This document shows positions 38,450 through 47,744 of a DNA stretch of 64,000 bases, piece by piece. How positions within the stretch are numbered: the stretch's first letter is position 1; every line of letters starts with the position of its first letter. Origin of the DNA: Terriglobia bacterium (lineage in GTDB: Bacteria; Acidobacteriota; Terriglobia; Terriglobales; Acidobacteriaceae); NCBI GenBank assembly GCA_020073495.1, contig JAIQFD010000001.1, positions 682,001 through 746,000 on the forward strand, written 5' to 3'. The notes under the pieces are model-generated. The model was not told the DNA's origin. It searched no databases and saw only the letters and a program-made list of their open reading frames with translations. The position numbers and the translations under genes were made by a program.

Positions 38450-38663
38450 ATGCCGGGCCGTTCTGATATTGACTGCAAGCCGGAGGTCTTTCACCGTTCT
38501 CTCAACAGGACGGTGACTCGGCTTGTGATCCGAGGTACCGGACCGAAGGTCAGCGGGCGGGGGTGCAAAACGGCCCTAAACGCCTGGGACGTGGGAACTT
38601 CCGCGGCTCCGGCGGCGTCTATATGTATGGAACGCAAGCAACTGCAGGGCTGTAGAAGGGCTG

Positions 38664-38692
38664 TTGTTGCCGTATCTGTATCCTGCTAACCT
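38664..38692 (+). promoter_or_regulatory. Possible promoter of the sigma/anti-sigma operon
   Basis: TTGTTG (38664-38669), 17-bp spacer, TAACCT (38687-38692). It ends 15 bp before the sigma-factor ATG. A GAGGTG ribosome site follows the -10 directly, which leaves a very short leader. Confidence 0.35.
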
Positions 38693-38707
38693 TGAGGTGT
38701 ACACGCC

Positions 38708-39436
38708 ATGAGATCCGTGGCGGGAGCAGCTACTTTGGGCAACTTGGCCAGCGCTATTGCAGCTCGGGCGGAAGAAGCCTCGGTGGTAGCCGAGCTGAAA
38801 GCCGGCTCCGAGGACGCTTACGCCTGGCTCATCGCGCAATTCCACCAGTCCATCTACAGCCTGGTGTATCGCGTGCTGAACGATCCCAGCGATGCGGCCG
38901 ACGTCACCCAGGAAGTCTTCCTCAAGGTGTTCCGGGGCATGAAACATTTTAACGGCCAAGCCAGCCTGAAGACCTGGATCTACCGCATCGCCATCCACGA
39001 GGCTTCCAACCAGCGCCGCTGGTGGTTCCGCCACAAGAGCCGGGAACGCTCGCTGGAGCCGCTGGAGCCGCAAGAAAGCCGTGGCCTGGGAGAGTTCCTG
39101 GTGGACGACGCGGAGTCGCCGTTCGACGCCGTCTCGCATGAGGAAGTCCGTTCGCGCGTGGAGATGGAGCTGAAGCAGGTGCCCGAGCCGTACCGCACCA
39201 CCGTGGTCCTGCGCGACATCGAGGAGTTCTCCTACGAGGAGATTGCGGAGATCCTGCAAGTCTCGCTGGGCACGGTGAAGTCGCGGCTGATGCGCGGCCG
39301 CGAAGCGCTGAAGAAACGCTTGACGGCATACGTCGAGCAAACCGGGCCGGAACTGGGATTGCGCGGTGGTTCTGCGGCGCGCTCCGCGAAAGCAGGCGCG
39401 GGAGTCACCGCCAGGAATATCGAGGTCACGTCATGA
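38708..39436 (+). CDS. ECF-type RNA polymerase sigma factor
   Basis: A 242-residue sigma-70-family protein. Region 2 spans residues ~30-100 (AWLIAQFHQSIYSLVYRVLN, DAADVTQEVFLKVFRGM, LKTWIYRIAIHEASNQRRWW). Region 4 spans ~150-205 (PEPYRTTVVLRDIEEFSYEE and EILQVSLGTVKSRLMRGREA). The layout resembles the RpoE group. GAGGTG upstream supports the ATG. The stop overlaps the start of the anti-sigma gene (ATGA), so the two are translationally coupled. Confidence 0.93.
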   Translation: MRSVAGAATLGNLASAIAARAEEASVVAELKAGSEDAYAWLIAQFHQSIYSLVYRVLNDPSDAADVTQEVFLKVFRGMKHFNGQASLKTWIYRIAIHEASNQRRWWFRHKSRERSLEPLEPQESRGLGEFLVDDAESPFDAVSHEEVRSRVEMELKQVPEPYRTTVVLRDIEEFSYEEIAEILQVSLGTVKSRLMRGREALKKRLTAYVEQTGPELGLRGGSAARSAKAGAGVTARNIEVTS

Positions 39437-40101
39437 AGTGCACGGATATCCGGTCTTTGTTCTCGTCCTATCTGGATGGCGCGCTGACCGGCGGGCAGAT
39501 GCAGAAATTGTCCGAGCACCTGGAAGGCTGCCCCGCTTGCACCGCCGATTACACAGAGCTGCGCCGAACCCAGCAGATGGTCGCCGCACTGGGGCGCAAG
39601 CGGCCGCCGGCGGACCTGGCGCTGAAGCTGCGGGTCGCCATTTCGCGCGAGGCTGCGCTGCGCCGCCAGCGTGCGTGGAACCGATGGTCGGTCCGTCTCG
39701 AGAATGCGTTGAACGGGTTCATGATCCCGGCGACGGCGGGCCTGGTCAGTGCCGTGATCTTCTTCGGGGTCATGATCGGCTTCTTCGCCCTGCCTTCGTC
39801 GGTCTCGGCTGCGGACCAGGAGGTGCCGATCTTCTATACTCCGCCGCAGCTGGCGACCGTGCCCGTGGAACCGGGGATCGCGAACGCCATTCCCGAGTCG
39901 CTGGTGGTCGAGACCCTGGTGGACGCCAAGGGGCGGGTGCAGGAGTACCGCATCATCTCCGGCCCCAAGGATGCTTCGCATTACACCACGCAGTTGGACA
40001 ATGTGATGATCTTCACCACCTTCCGCCCGGCGACTTCGTTCGGGCGGCCGACGGTGGGCCGCGCGGTAGTGTCGTTTGCCAAGATCAACGTGAAGGGATA
40101 G
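39433..40101 (+). CDS. Zinc-finger anti-sigma factor with TonB-like C-terminal domain
   Basis: A 222-residue membrane protein. The N-terminal anti-sigma zinc finger has His29, Cys33 and Cys36 (SEHLEGCPAC). A transmembrane segment follows at about 100-120 (AGLVSAVIFFGVMIGFFAL). The periplasmic part (residues ~125-222) has a TonB-C-like pattern (PESLVVETLVDAKGRVQEYR, TFRPATSFGRP). It should hold the sigma factor at the membrane and respond to an envelope signal. The C-terminal domain is unusual for this class, so the sensed signal is unknown. Confidence 0.8.
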   Translation: MKCTDIRSLFSSYLDGALTGGQMQKLSEHLEGCPACTADYTELRRTQQMVAALGRKRPPADLALKLRVAISREAALRRQRAWNRWSVRLENALNGFMIPATAGLVSAVIFFGVMIGFFALPSSVSAADQEVPIFYTPPQLATVPVEPGIANAIPESLVVETLVDAKGRVQEYRIISGPKDASHYTTQLDNVMIFTTFRPATSFGRPTVGRAVVSFAKINVKG

Positions 40102-40185
40102 GTCGGGCCCGGCGTTTGACGCTGGCCGGCGGCCGTGAAGTAAACTAGCTGAATCCCACCCAATCGAGGCTCCAGGAGGAGTGGT

Positions 40186-41691
40186 CTGGGTCTGTTTTTC
40201 CGAATCGTTGCGGTCTGCGCGCTGAGCCTGGCGCTGGCGGCGCCATCGCTGGCGCAGCAGGGCTCTGATCTCACACTGGACGTCAGCGAGACCCTGTTCA
40301 GCGTGACCGCCGCCATCAACGCCTGCAGCTACGACGCCGAATTGCGCGCTTCCGAACCGCTGCGCCAGCATGTGCGCGGCGAAGTGGCGCAGGCGGTGGA
40401 GCGCTCCGGCGCGGCGCGCGCGACGCGGGACGAGCTGTGCCGCTTCTACAAGGACCACCAGCAGCCGGATCCGGGGCTCGACCTGGCGCAATACGTCTCC
40501 CTGGCGCTGAACCTGGGAGCACCACCGCGCTTCGACCTGCTGCGGCGCGAATCCGACCTGCCGCCCGATGCCGCGTACGTCCTCGGCATGGTCCCCATCC
40601 TCCAGCGTTTTTACCCGCAGGCCGGTCTGGGCTCGATCTGGCAGAAGCATCGCGTCGACTACGAAGCCCTGGTGGAGCGGTACCACGAGCCGGTCGCCCG
40701 GATGATCCTGACCACCGACGTCTACTTGAAGATGCCGAGCAGCCGCTACGTCGGGCGCCAGTTCGACATCTACATCGAGCCGCTCGCCGCCCCCGGTCAG
40801 GTCAACTCCCGGAATTTCGGCAGCGACTACTTCATGGTCATTGCGCCGGAGAACGGGTCCCTCCGCATGCCGGAGATCCGTCATACCTACCTGCATTACC
40901 TGCTTGACCCGCTCACCCTCAAGCGCGCCAACTCGCTCAAGAAGCTCGATCCCTTGCTGTCGGCAGTCAAGAACGCTCCCATGGCCGACGAGTACAAGCA
41001 CGACACCGCGCTGCTGGTGACCGAGTGCCTGATCCGCGCCATCGAGGCGCGAACGCTGCACGACGGCAAGGCGCCCGAGGCCGAGCAGCGTAAGCTGGTC
41101 GAGGTCTCGACGCGGGAAGGCTTCGTCCTGACCGGGTACTTCTACGCTGTGCTGGGGACGTTTGAAAAAGAACCGACGAGTCTGAAGGACGCGTTCGGTG
41201 ACTTGCTGTACGGCATCGACGTCGGGCGCGAAAAGAAGCTGGCGTTGGAGATCCGTTTCAGCCCGCAAGCTTCTCCCGAGGTTGTGCGCGCATCCAGGCT
41301 GAGACGAGCACAGTTGCTGGATCTGGCGGAGGAGCGGCTGGTTTCCGGAGATCTTCGCTCCGCGGAACGCATGGCGCGGCAGGCGCTCGATGAGGGCAAC
41401 GAGGACCCGGCGCGCGCCCTGTTCATCCTGGCGCGGGCCGCGACTCTGGACCGCGATGTCGAGGGCGCGCGCACCTACTTCGAGCGGACCCTGGCCGTCG
41501 CCCGCGAACCCAGGCTGGTGGCCTGGTCGCATATCTATCTGGGAAGGATCTTTGATCTACAGGACAACCGGGAATCGGCGGTGCAGCATTACCGTGCTGC
41601 ACTGGCCGCCGGAGACACGACGCCCGATACCAAAGCAGCGGCCGAACATGGGTTGAAGGAACCTTACCAGCCGCCGGCGCAGCGTCGTTAG
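40186..41691 (+). CDS. Exported TPR protein with probable CTG start
   Basis: About 501 residues. The frame is open upstream of the first ATG/GTG-type start at 40303. Reading from CTG at 40186 gives a complete signal peptide (LFFRIVAVCALSLALAAPSLAQ), and the CTG has a perfect AGGAGG (40174-40179) at 6-nt spacing. The GTG at 40303 lacks a ribosome site and would delete the signal. The mature protein has an unrecognised helical N-terminal domain (residues ~40-360) and two or three C-terminal TPRs (SAERMARQALDEGNEDPARA, SHIYLGRIFDLQDNRESAVQ). Confidence 0.7.
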   Translation: MGLFFRIVAVCALSLALAAPSLAQQGSDLTLDVSETLFSVTAAINACSYDAELRASEPLRQHVRGEVAQAVERSGAARATRDELCRFYKDHQQPDPGLDLAQYVSLALNLGAPPRFDLLRRESDLPPDAAYVLGMVPILQRFYPQAGLGSIWQKHRVDYEALVERYHEPVARMILTTDVYLKMPSSRYVGRQFDIYIEPLAAPGQVNSRNFGSDYFMVIAPENGSLRMPEIRHTYLHYLLDPLTLKRANSLKKLDPLLSAVKNAPMADEYKHDTALLVTECLIRAIEARTLHDGKAPEAEQRKLVEVSTREGFVLTGYFYAVLGTFEKEPTSLKDAFGDLLYGIDVGREKKLALEIRFSPQASPEVVRASRLRRAQLLDLAEERLVSGDLRSAERMARQALDEGNEDPARALFILARAATLDRDVEGARTYFERTLAVAREPRLVAWSHIYLGRIFDLQDNRESAVQHYRAALAAGDTTPDTKAAAEHGLKEPYQPPAQRR

Positions 41692-41743
41692 CAGCACCGC
41701 AATGAGGGCATACAATCCAGTTCGGAAAAAGGGAGTGATTCTA

Positions 41744-42634
41744 ATGAAGCGAGTTCTTATTGCCGGAGCGGCCGTGCTGGCCATCGCCTCACTTGCCGCA
41801 GCGCAGGCGCAACCGGCAGGCAGCAGCGGCACGCAGACGAAGCCCGCGGCGCAAGCCCATCCCCCCGCACCCGCCCCGTTGAAGGGCGTCAAGCCGCCGC
41901 CGCAGGCCAAGACCCCGGAAGAGTACGCCGCCTTCAACACCGCCTTCGGCTCCGCGCAGGGTCCCGACCTGGCCGCCGGGGAAGCTGCCGCCCGCGAGTT
42001 CCAAGCCAAGTACCCGCAGAGCGAACTCGCCTCCCAGCTATACACGGTGGTGTTCTTCAACAGCATTCAGGCGAACAACGCGGACAAAGCGATTGACATG
42101 GGGCGCGAGGCATTGAAGCTAGAACCCACCAATCCGGTGGCCAGTGTTTACACCGCCACCGTGCTGGCGGAAACCACCCGCGAAACGGACATCGACGCCG
42201 CTGAGAAGTTCGACGAAGCCGTCAAGGATGCCAATGCTGGCCTGCAGAATGTGGACACAAGCCTGACGCTCGCAGCCAACGTCACCCAGGACCAGGTAGA
42301 CGGCATCAGGGCCGACCTCAAGGCGCGCGCCTATGATGCGCTGGGTCTGATAGCCTTCAAGCGCAAGGACGATGCCGGCGCGGAAAAGTACCTCCGCCAG
42401 TCGCTGCAGGCGACGGGCGGGGCCGGCGATCCCATGACGCACCTCCGCCTCGCGGTCACGCTGGACCGCCAGGGCAAGTATGCTGAGGCGCTGACCGAGG
42501 CGAACAAGGCGGCTGCCACCGCCCCCCCAGACCAACCGGTGGCCAAGCAGGCGCAAGCCGAGGTCGACCGGCTGAAGAAGCTGACGGGTTCCGGCGGCAC
42601 GGCGACTCCCGCGCCGCAGACGACCCCGAGGTAG
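41744..42634 (+). CDS. Secreted TPR protein
   Basis: A 296-residue protein with a signal peptide (MKRVLIAGAAVLAIASLAAA). An Ala/Pro/Gln-rich stretch (residues ~22-62) is followed by TPR-like repeats (SQLYTVVFFNSIQANNADKA, YLRQSLQATGGAGDPMTHLR, AVTLDRQGKYAEALTEANKA). GGGAGTG seven bases upstream fixes the ATG. It lies between the preceding TPR gene and rnc, on the same strand. Confidence 0.75.
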   Translation: MKRVLIAGAAVLAIASLAAAQAQPAGSSGTQTKPAAQAHPPAPAPLKGVKPPPQAKTPEEYAAFNTAFGSAQGPDLAAGEAAAREFQAKYPQSELASQLYTVVFFNSIQANNADKAIDMGREALKLEPTNPVASVYTATVLAETTRETDIDAAEKFDEAVKDANAGLQNVDTSLTLAANVTQDQVDGIRADLKARAYDALGLIAFKRKDDAGAEKYLRQSLQATGGAGDPMTHLRLAVTLDRQGKYAEALTEANKAAATAPPDQPVAKQAQAEVDRLKKLTGSGGTATPAPQTTPR

Positions 42635-42683
42635 CAGACGACTAGGTGGGGGCGCGACCCACGCGTCCCTGCCGCTCGCATCT

Positions 42684-43460
42684 ATGGAACAGCAGAAAAT
42701 CTCGGCGTTGGAGCATGCCCTGGGCCACCACTTTGGGCGGCCCGCACTCCTGGAACAGGCGCTCACCCACAGCTCACACGCGCACGAGTCGGAGGCACGC
42801 GCCGACGAGGGCCCCGGCGCCGCGGACAACGAGCAGCTCGAGTTCCTCGGCGATGCCGTGCTCGGCTTCGTGACCAGCCAGGTCCTGTTCGAGCGGTTCC
42901 CTCACTTCCAGGAAGGACAGCTCTCGAAGATGCGTGCCCACCTGGTGAGCGCGCGGCATCTCGTCCGCGTCGCCCGGGATCTCGACCTCGGCCGCTACCT
43001 GCGTCTGGGCCGGGGCGAAGAGAAGAGTGGGGGCCGCGCCAAGTCCGCCTTGCTGGTGGATGCGCTGGAAGCCGTATTGGCGGCGATGTACCTCGATTCC
43101 GGCATCGCAGTCCCGCAGCGCTTCATCGTCGAGCGCATCCTCAACCCCGAGTTGCAGCGTTTGGAGCAGCAGAGCGGCGGTGTCTTCCCGGTCACCGATC
43201 ACAAGTCCGCCTTGCAGGAGTTCCTGCAGGGCGGGGGTCGCCCCCAGCCCATCTACTCGGTCGTCAAGGAGCAGGGCCCGGAACATAACAAGCTGTTCAC
43301 GGTCGAGGTGCGGGTGCGCATGGGGACCAACGGCGCCGGAGACTACGTCACCCACGCCGAGGGGCCGACCAAGAAGACGGCGGAGCAGCGCGCCGCACGG
43401 CAGGCGCTTGCGGACTTGCGCGCGCTACCGGGGCAGGCGGCGCACGGAGCCGACGAATGA
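42684..43460 (+). CDS. rnc: Ribonuclease III
   Basis: A 258-residue endonuclease that cleaves double-stranded RNA, including rRNA precursors. The signature NEQLEFLGDAVLGF lies at about residues 49-62; the second acidic cluster is in LLVDALEAVLAAMYLD. A C-terminal double-stranded-RNA-binding domain follows (SALQEFLQGGGRPQPIYSVV, KKTAEQRAARQALADL). The stop overlaps the start of lepB (ATGA), so the two are coupled. Confidence 0.96.
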   Translation: MEQQKISALEHALGHHFGRPALLEQALTHSSHAHESEARADEGPGAADNEQLEFLGDAVLGFVTSQVLFERFPHFQEGQLSKMRAHLVSARHLVRVARDLDLGRYLRLGRGEEKSGGRAKSALLVDALEAVLAAMYLDSGIAVPQRFIVERILNPELQRLEQQSGGVFPVTDHKSALQEFLQGGGRPQPIYSVVKEQGPEHNKLFTVEVRVRMGTNGAGDYVTHAEGPTKKTAEQRAARQALADLRALPGQAAHGADE

Positions 43461-44299
43461 GCGAAGTGCCTCCCTACGCCCCCCCTCCGGAATCGTCCGC
43501 TCCGGCCCCCGCCCTCGAAGCGGCGCCGCAGCCCGCACTGCCGCCCGCTGACGTGCCCTTGCAAGAGCCGGAATCTTCCGGCGCCAGCATCCTCGGCTCG
43601 ACACAGTCCCTGAGCGTGACCGTCGTCATCGCGGTGTTTGTGATCACTTTCCTCGTACAGGCCTTCCAGATCCCGTCTGAATCGATGGAGAACACACTGC
43701 TGATCGGCGACTACCTGCTGGTGGATAAGGTCCGCTTCGGGCACGGCGGAGTGTGGGGAAGGATCCTGCCCTATCGCGAGATCCAGCGCGGCGACATCAT
43801 CGTGTTCCGCTACCCCGTCCATCCCTCGCAGCACTTCGTGAAGCGGGTGCTGGGTCTGCCGGGTGACCGCGTCCACCTGGTGAACAAGCGCGTCTTCGTG
43901 AATGGCCGGCCGGTCGAAGAAAACTACGTCGTCTACAACGGCCATGGGAAAGACGTCTACCGTGACGATTTCCCTTCCCCTGCCCATGCCGGCGGCTCTG
44001 TCGAGGCGCGCTGGTGGCTCCAGATGCGCAAATGGGTACACGAGGGCGAACTCGTCGTCCCCCCGGAAGCGTACTTCGTGCTAGGCGACAACCGAGACGA
44101 GAGCCTGGATAGCCGCTACTGGGGGTTCGTCCCGCGGGAAAACGTCATCGGCCGTCCCTTGATCATCTACTGGTCGGTGCGCCATCCCGACGGCCCTGAG
44201 AGCGCGTTCGCGGATGATACACTGTCGCGTTTCGCATTCGTGTTGACTCATCTGCTCCAGTTCACACGGTGGGACCGCACGTTCCGCATCGTGAAATAG
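43457..44299 (+). CDS. lepB: Signal peptidase I, paralogue 1
   Basis: A 280-residue membrane serine protease that removes Sec signal peptides. Residues 1-50 form a Pro/Ala-rich cytosolic tail. One transmembrane segment spans ~52-70. The catalytic Ser is Ser76 in IPSESMENTL, and the general-base Lys is Lys129 in HFVKRVLGLPGD. The box VLGDNRDESLDSRYWGFVPR is intact. It overlaps rnc by four bases and is followed by a second lepB. Confidence 0.95.
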   Translation: MSEVPPYAPPPESSAPAPALEAAPQPALPPADVPLQEPESSGASILGSTQSLSVTVVIAVFVITFLVQAFQIPSESMENTLLIGDYLLVDKVRFGHGGVWGRILPYREIQRGDIIVFRYPVHPSQHFVKRVLGLPGDRVHLVNKRVFVNGRPVEENYVVYNGHGKDVYRDDFPSPAHAGGSVEARWWLQMRKWVHEGELVVPPEAYFVLGDNRDESLDSRYWGFVPRENVIGRPLIIYWSVRHPDGPESAFADDTLSRFAFVLTHLLQFTRWDRTFRIVK

Positions 44300-44313
44300 C
44301 CGAAGGACAGCGC

Positions 44314-45096
44314 TTGGCCAAGAAGGCGAAAGAACCCGAAAAATCTGAGGGCAAGAAAAAGAAGCCGGAAGAAACTCCGGCCGAATTCGTCCAATCGCTG
44401 GCGGTCGTCCTGGTCACCGGCCTGTTCATCATCACCTTCATCCTCCAGGCGTTCGAGATCCCGTCGAGCTCCATGGAGGACACGCTCTTGATCGGCGACC
44501 ATGTGTTCGTGGACCGTGTGGCGTACGCGCCCCGGGCGCGGTGGGCCGGCCCGCTCATGCCCTACCGCGACATCCGGCGCAACGACATCGTCGTGTTCCT
44601 CTCGCCGGCCGAAGCCGGACTGTTCGTGGTCAAGCGCATCATCGGCGTCCCCGGCGATCGCCTTCACCTCAAGGACGGTAAGGTTTACCTCAACGGCCAG
44701 CCGCAGGACGAGTCGTACGTCATCCGCAGCCGGGGCGACTACAACCCCTACCGCGACAACTTCCCGGACCTGCCGCCTTCGTTCGGCACCACCATCACGG
44801 CGGACTGGAACCTGGCCATGCACTCCCACATCCAGGACAGCGACCTGGTGGTCCCCGCCGGCAGCTACTTTGCGATGGGAGATAACCGCGACATAAGCTA
44901 CGACAGCCGGTACTGGGGATTCATCCCGCGCGAGAACATCATCGGCCGCCCCATGTTCGTCTACTGGTCGTTCGAGACGCCAAAGGACCAATACCAGAAG
45001 ACCAGCATGGGAGACCGGCTGGCGTTCATTGGGAAAGTGGTCATTCACTTCTTCGACCAGACTCGCTGGCGGCGAATGTTCAAGCTGGTGCGCTGA
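44314..45096 (+). CDS. lepB: Signal peptidase I, paralogue 2
   Basis: A 260-residue protein. TTG at 44314 is preferred, since AAGGA lies 7 nt upstream and residues before it would overlap paralogue 1. It has a Lys-rich N-terminus, one transmembrane segment (~27-47), Ser53 in IPSSSMEDTL, Lys107 in FVVKRIIGVPGD and AMGDNRDISYDSRYWGFIPR. Both catalytic residues are present. Identity to paralogue 1 is moderate, so the duplication is old or the two have specialised. Confidence 0.93.
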   Translation: MAKKAKEPEKSEGKKKKPEETPAEFVQSLAVVLVTGLFIITFILQAFEIPSSSMEDTLLIGDHVFVDRVAYAPRARWAGPLMPYRDIRRNDIVVFLSPAEAGLFVVKRIIGVPGDRLHLKDGKVYLNGQPQDESYVIRSRGDYNPYRDNFPDLPPSFGTTITADWNLAMHSHIQDSDLVVPAGSYFAMGDNRDISYDSRYWGFIPRENIIGRPMFVYWSFETPKDQYQKTSMGDRLAFIGKVVIHFFDQTRWRRMFKLVR

Positions 45097-45097
45097 G

Positions 45098-47674
45098 ATG
45101 TCCGCCGTCCCCCTGCCGGAGCCCGCGGGCGAAGGACCTCGTTTTGATTCCGCGAGGCGAACCCGACGCCGTATCGTATTCGCGCTGTTCGTCAGCCTCA
45201 TGATTGCGCTCTTTGTTCCGCCGTACGTGAACTTGAAGCGCTTCCGCGCGCGCCTGGAAGGCTCGATCGGGGGCGCGCTCGGGCGCAAGGTCACCTTCGG
45301 CGCCGTCAGCCTCCGCCTGCTCCCCCGGCCGGGCTTCGACGTCCAGGACTTCGTCGTCTACGACGATCCGACGATCAGCGCCGAACCCATGCTGCGCGCC
45401 GAGACGGTGACGGCATCGTTGCGCCTGACTTCCCTGTGGGGAGGACGCCTGGAGATTGCCAGCCTCAGCCTTCGCTACACCAGCCTCAACCTGGTCCGGG
45501 CCGTCGACGGGCGCTGGAACGTAGAAGGGCTGCTGGCGCGCGCCTCGCAGGTGCCCACCGCTCCCACCGCCCTGGCCCGCGCCGAAGCCCGCCCGCGCTT
45601 TCCTTACATCGAAGCTGCGGCCGGACGTATCAACTTCAAGCTCGGGCAGGAGAAAAAGGCCTTCGCGCTCACCGACGCCGAATTCTCCCTCTGGCTGGCG
45701 CAGGAAGACGAATGGAACATGCGGCTCAACGCGCGCCCGGTGCGCACCGATTTCAACCTGAGTGACACCGGCCGAATCCGCGTCAGCGGTACCTTCCGCC
45801 GCGCCGGGGCGTTTCGGGAGACTCCGGTAAGCCTCCATCTGACGCTGGAGCGGGCGCAGCTCGGGCAACTCACCACGCTGGTTTATGACCGTGATCGCGG
45901 CTGGCGCGGCTCGGCCGATGTAACCGCCGATCTTGCCGGCACCCCGGCGAAGCTCCAGTTCGCGGTGGACGCCCGGGTCGATGACTTTCGCCGCTACGAC
46001 ATCATGAGCGGCGGGCCGTTCGCTCTCCGCACCAGATGCACCGGGAACTACTCCGTCGATGGCGAAACACTTTCCAACATGTTGTGCATCGTTCCCGCAG
46101 GGGATGGGCAGGTCACCCTGCGCGGGCAGATCGTCCACTTGTTCGGCGAGCGCCAGTACGGCCTCAGTATCGCAGCGAAGGATGTCCCCATGCAGGAGGT
46201 GGTGCGGTTCGCGCAGCACGCCAAGCGCGACCTGCCGGCCGATCTGGGCGCGGACGGAGATGTCGACGCCGCCTTCGCCCTGAAAACCGTGCCCGAGGAC
46301 TCAAAGAGCATCCAGGCCTGGACTGGCGGGGGAAGCACCAACGGGTTCGTTCTCCGCTCCCAGACCCTTGACGCCGCTCTCGAGCTTGGCGCCATCAACT
46401 TCAGCTTCCAGCCCACCCTGGCGGGCGGGCCTCACCGCCGCGCGGCGCCGGATTATCAGCATCTGCAACTCGAAGTCGCTTCGTTTCCCGTTGCCCTAGG
46501 GGGCGCAGCGCCGGCCAGTGTCCACGCGACTGTGACTCGGGCCGGCTACTCGGTCAGCATTCAGGGTGACGCCGATCTCCGGCGTCTGCTCCGGGTCGCG
46601 CAGGGGCTGGGCGTGCCTGCGCCGCGGCGCGACATCCCCGGCGCCGCCCGCGTGGACCTAGACGTTGCTGGAGCCTGGGCCGGTTTCGGCTCGCCGTTGC
46701 CCGTGGGCACAGTCCAACTGAAGAACGTGACGGCGGAACTGCCGGGCGTCGCCGCTCCGCTCCATCTATCGTCGGCAGTGATCGCGCTGGCCCCCGACCG
46801 CGCGAGCATCACCAACATCATCGGCGCGTTTGAGAACCTGCACCTGGCGTTCGGGGGGGGGCTGCAATTTCCCCGCCGCTGCGACTTCGCCGCCACCTGT
46901 ATCGTGCAGTTCGATCTCCGCTCCGACCAGCTCAGCACAGATGAGCTGAACCGCCTGCTGAATCCACAGTTGCGCAGCCGTCCCTGGTACCAGTTCGTCA
47001 GCGGCCAGGCTGCGAACGACATCGCTGCGGTGGGGCGGCTCCGCGCCGAGGGCCGCATCTTGATCGGCCGCTTGCTGCTCAAGTCGGTGGTGGTGACCCA
47101 CGTCTCCGCACAGGTAAAGCTCGGGGACGGGCACTTGCTCCTCAGCGACGTTCGCGGCGAGCTGTTCGGCGGCAAGCAGCAGGGCCGCTGGCAGGCCGAT
47201 TTCTCCGGCAACACGCCCGCCTACTCCGGCACGGGCACGCTCGACGGCATTTCGCTGGCGCAGATCTCGACCGCCATGCGTGACAACTGGGCCAGTGGCA
47301 CGGCGCACGCCACCTACCAGGCCAGCCTGGCTGGCTGGAACGCGTCGGAGCTCTTGGAGTCGCTCTCCGGCATGCTGGACTTCCAGTGGCGCGACGGGGT
47401 CCTGCGCCACCTGTCGTTGCGCGGGTCGGAGGCGCTGCGCTTCCCTCGCTTGCGGGGCCACGCCGCCTTCGACGACGGCAAGCTCACTTTTACCGACAGC
47501 AGCATGGACACCGCTTCCGGCATCTATGAGGTCACTGGAACGGCGTCGCTTGCGCGGGAGCTCGATCTGAAGCTGACCCCGCGGATTGGGCCGGCGATCG
47601 CGGTCGAGGGCACGCTCCAAAAGCCGCAGGTCTCCGTCGAAAAGACGCCAACCGAGGCCGCCCTGCGGCGATGA
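45098..47674 (+). CDS. AsmA-family protein
   Basis: An 858-residue envelope protein. The N-terminus has a transmembrane anchor (RRIVFALFVSLMIALFVPPY, about 24-43) and the AsmA domain (LEGSIGGALGRKVTFGAVSL, RLEIASLSLRYTSLNLVRAV). A long beta-rich repetitive body follows, ending with an AsmA_2-type region (SLSGMLDFQWRDGVLRHLSL, GIYEVTGTASLARELDLKLT). Members are bridge-like proteins thought to move phospholipid between membranes. A run of nine Gs at 46853-46861 lies in the coding sequence without breaking the frame. Confidence 0.85.
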   Translation: MSAVPLPEPAGEGPRFDSARRTRRRIVFALFVSLMIALFVPPYVNLKRFRARLEGSIGGALGRKVTFGAVSLRLLPRPGFDVQDFVVYDDPTISAEPMLRAETVTASLRLTSLWGGRLEIASLSLRYTSLNLVRAVDGRWNVEGLLARASQVPTAPTALARAEARPRFPYIEAAAGRINFKLGQEKKAFALTDAEFSLWLAQEDEWNMRLNARPVRTDFNLSDTGRIRVSGTFRRAGAFRETPVSLHLTLERAQLGQLTTLVYDRDRGWRGSADVTADLAGTPAKLQFAVDARVDDFRRYDIMSGGPFALRTRCTGNYSVDGETLSNMLCIVPAGDGQVTLRGQIVHLFGERQYGLSIAAKDVPMQEVVRFAQHAKRDLPADLGADGDVDAAFALKTVPEDSKSIQAWTGGGSTNGFVLRSQTLDAALELGAINFSFQPTLAGGPHRRAAPDYQHLQLEVASFPVALGGAAPASVHATVTRAGYSVSIQGDADLRRLLRVAQGLGVPAPRRDIPGAARVDLDVAGAWAGFGSPLPVGTVQLKNVTAELPGVAAPLHLSSAVIALAPDRASITNIIGAFENLHLAFGGGLQFPRRCDFAATCIVQFDLRSDQLSTDELNRLLNPQLRSRPWYQFVSGQAANDIAAVGRLRAEGRILIGRLLLKSVVVTHVSAQVKLGDGHLLLSDVRGELFGGKQQGRWQADFSGNTPAYSGTGTLDGISLAQISTAMRDNWASGTAHATYQASLAGWNASELLESLSGMLDFQWRDGVLRHLSLRGSEALRFPRLRGHAAFDDGKLTFTDSSMDTASGIYEVTGTASLARELDLKLTPRIGPAIAVEGTLQKPQVSVEKTPTEAALRR

Positions 47675-47744
47675 AGCGGTGCACACGCGCACCCATCACC
47701 GATTGCGCCACCGTGCTGAGCGGCGTGGCCACGGAGAAGGATCC

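Noticed and set aside
38195-38494. Leftward frame across the tRNA-Ala region
   Set aside because: It reads through the tRNA gene and its duplicated end; composition is arginine-rich shadow sequence.
46853-46861. Frameshift in the AsmA-like gene at the G-run
   Set aside because: The frame continues without a break and the residues on both sides fit the same protein.
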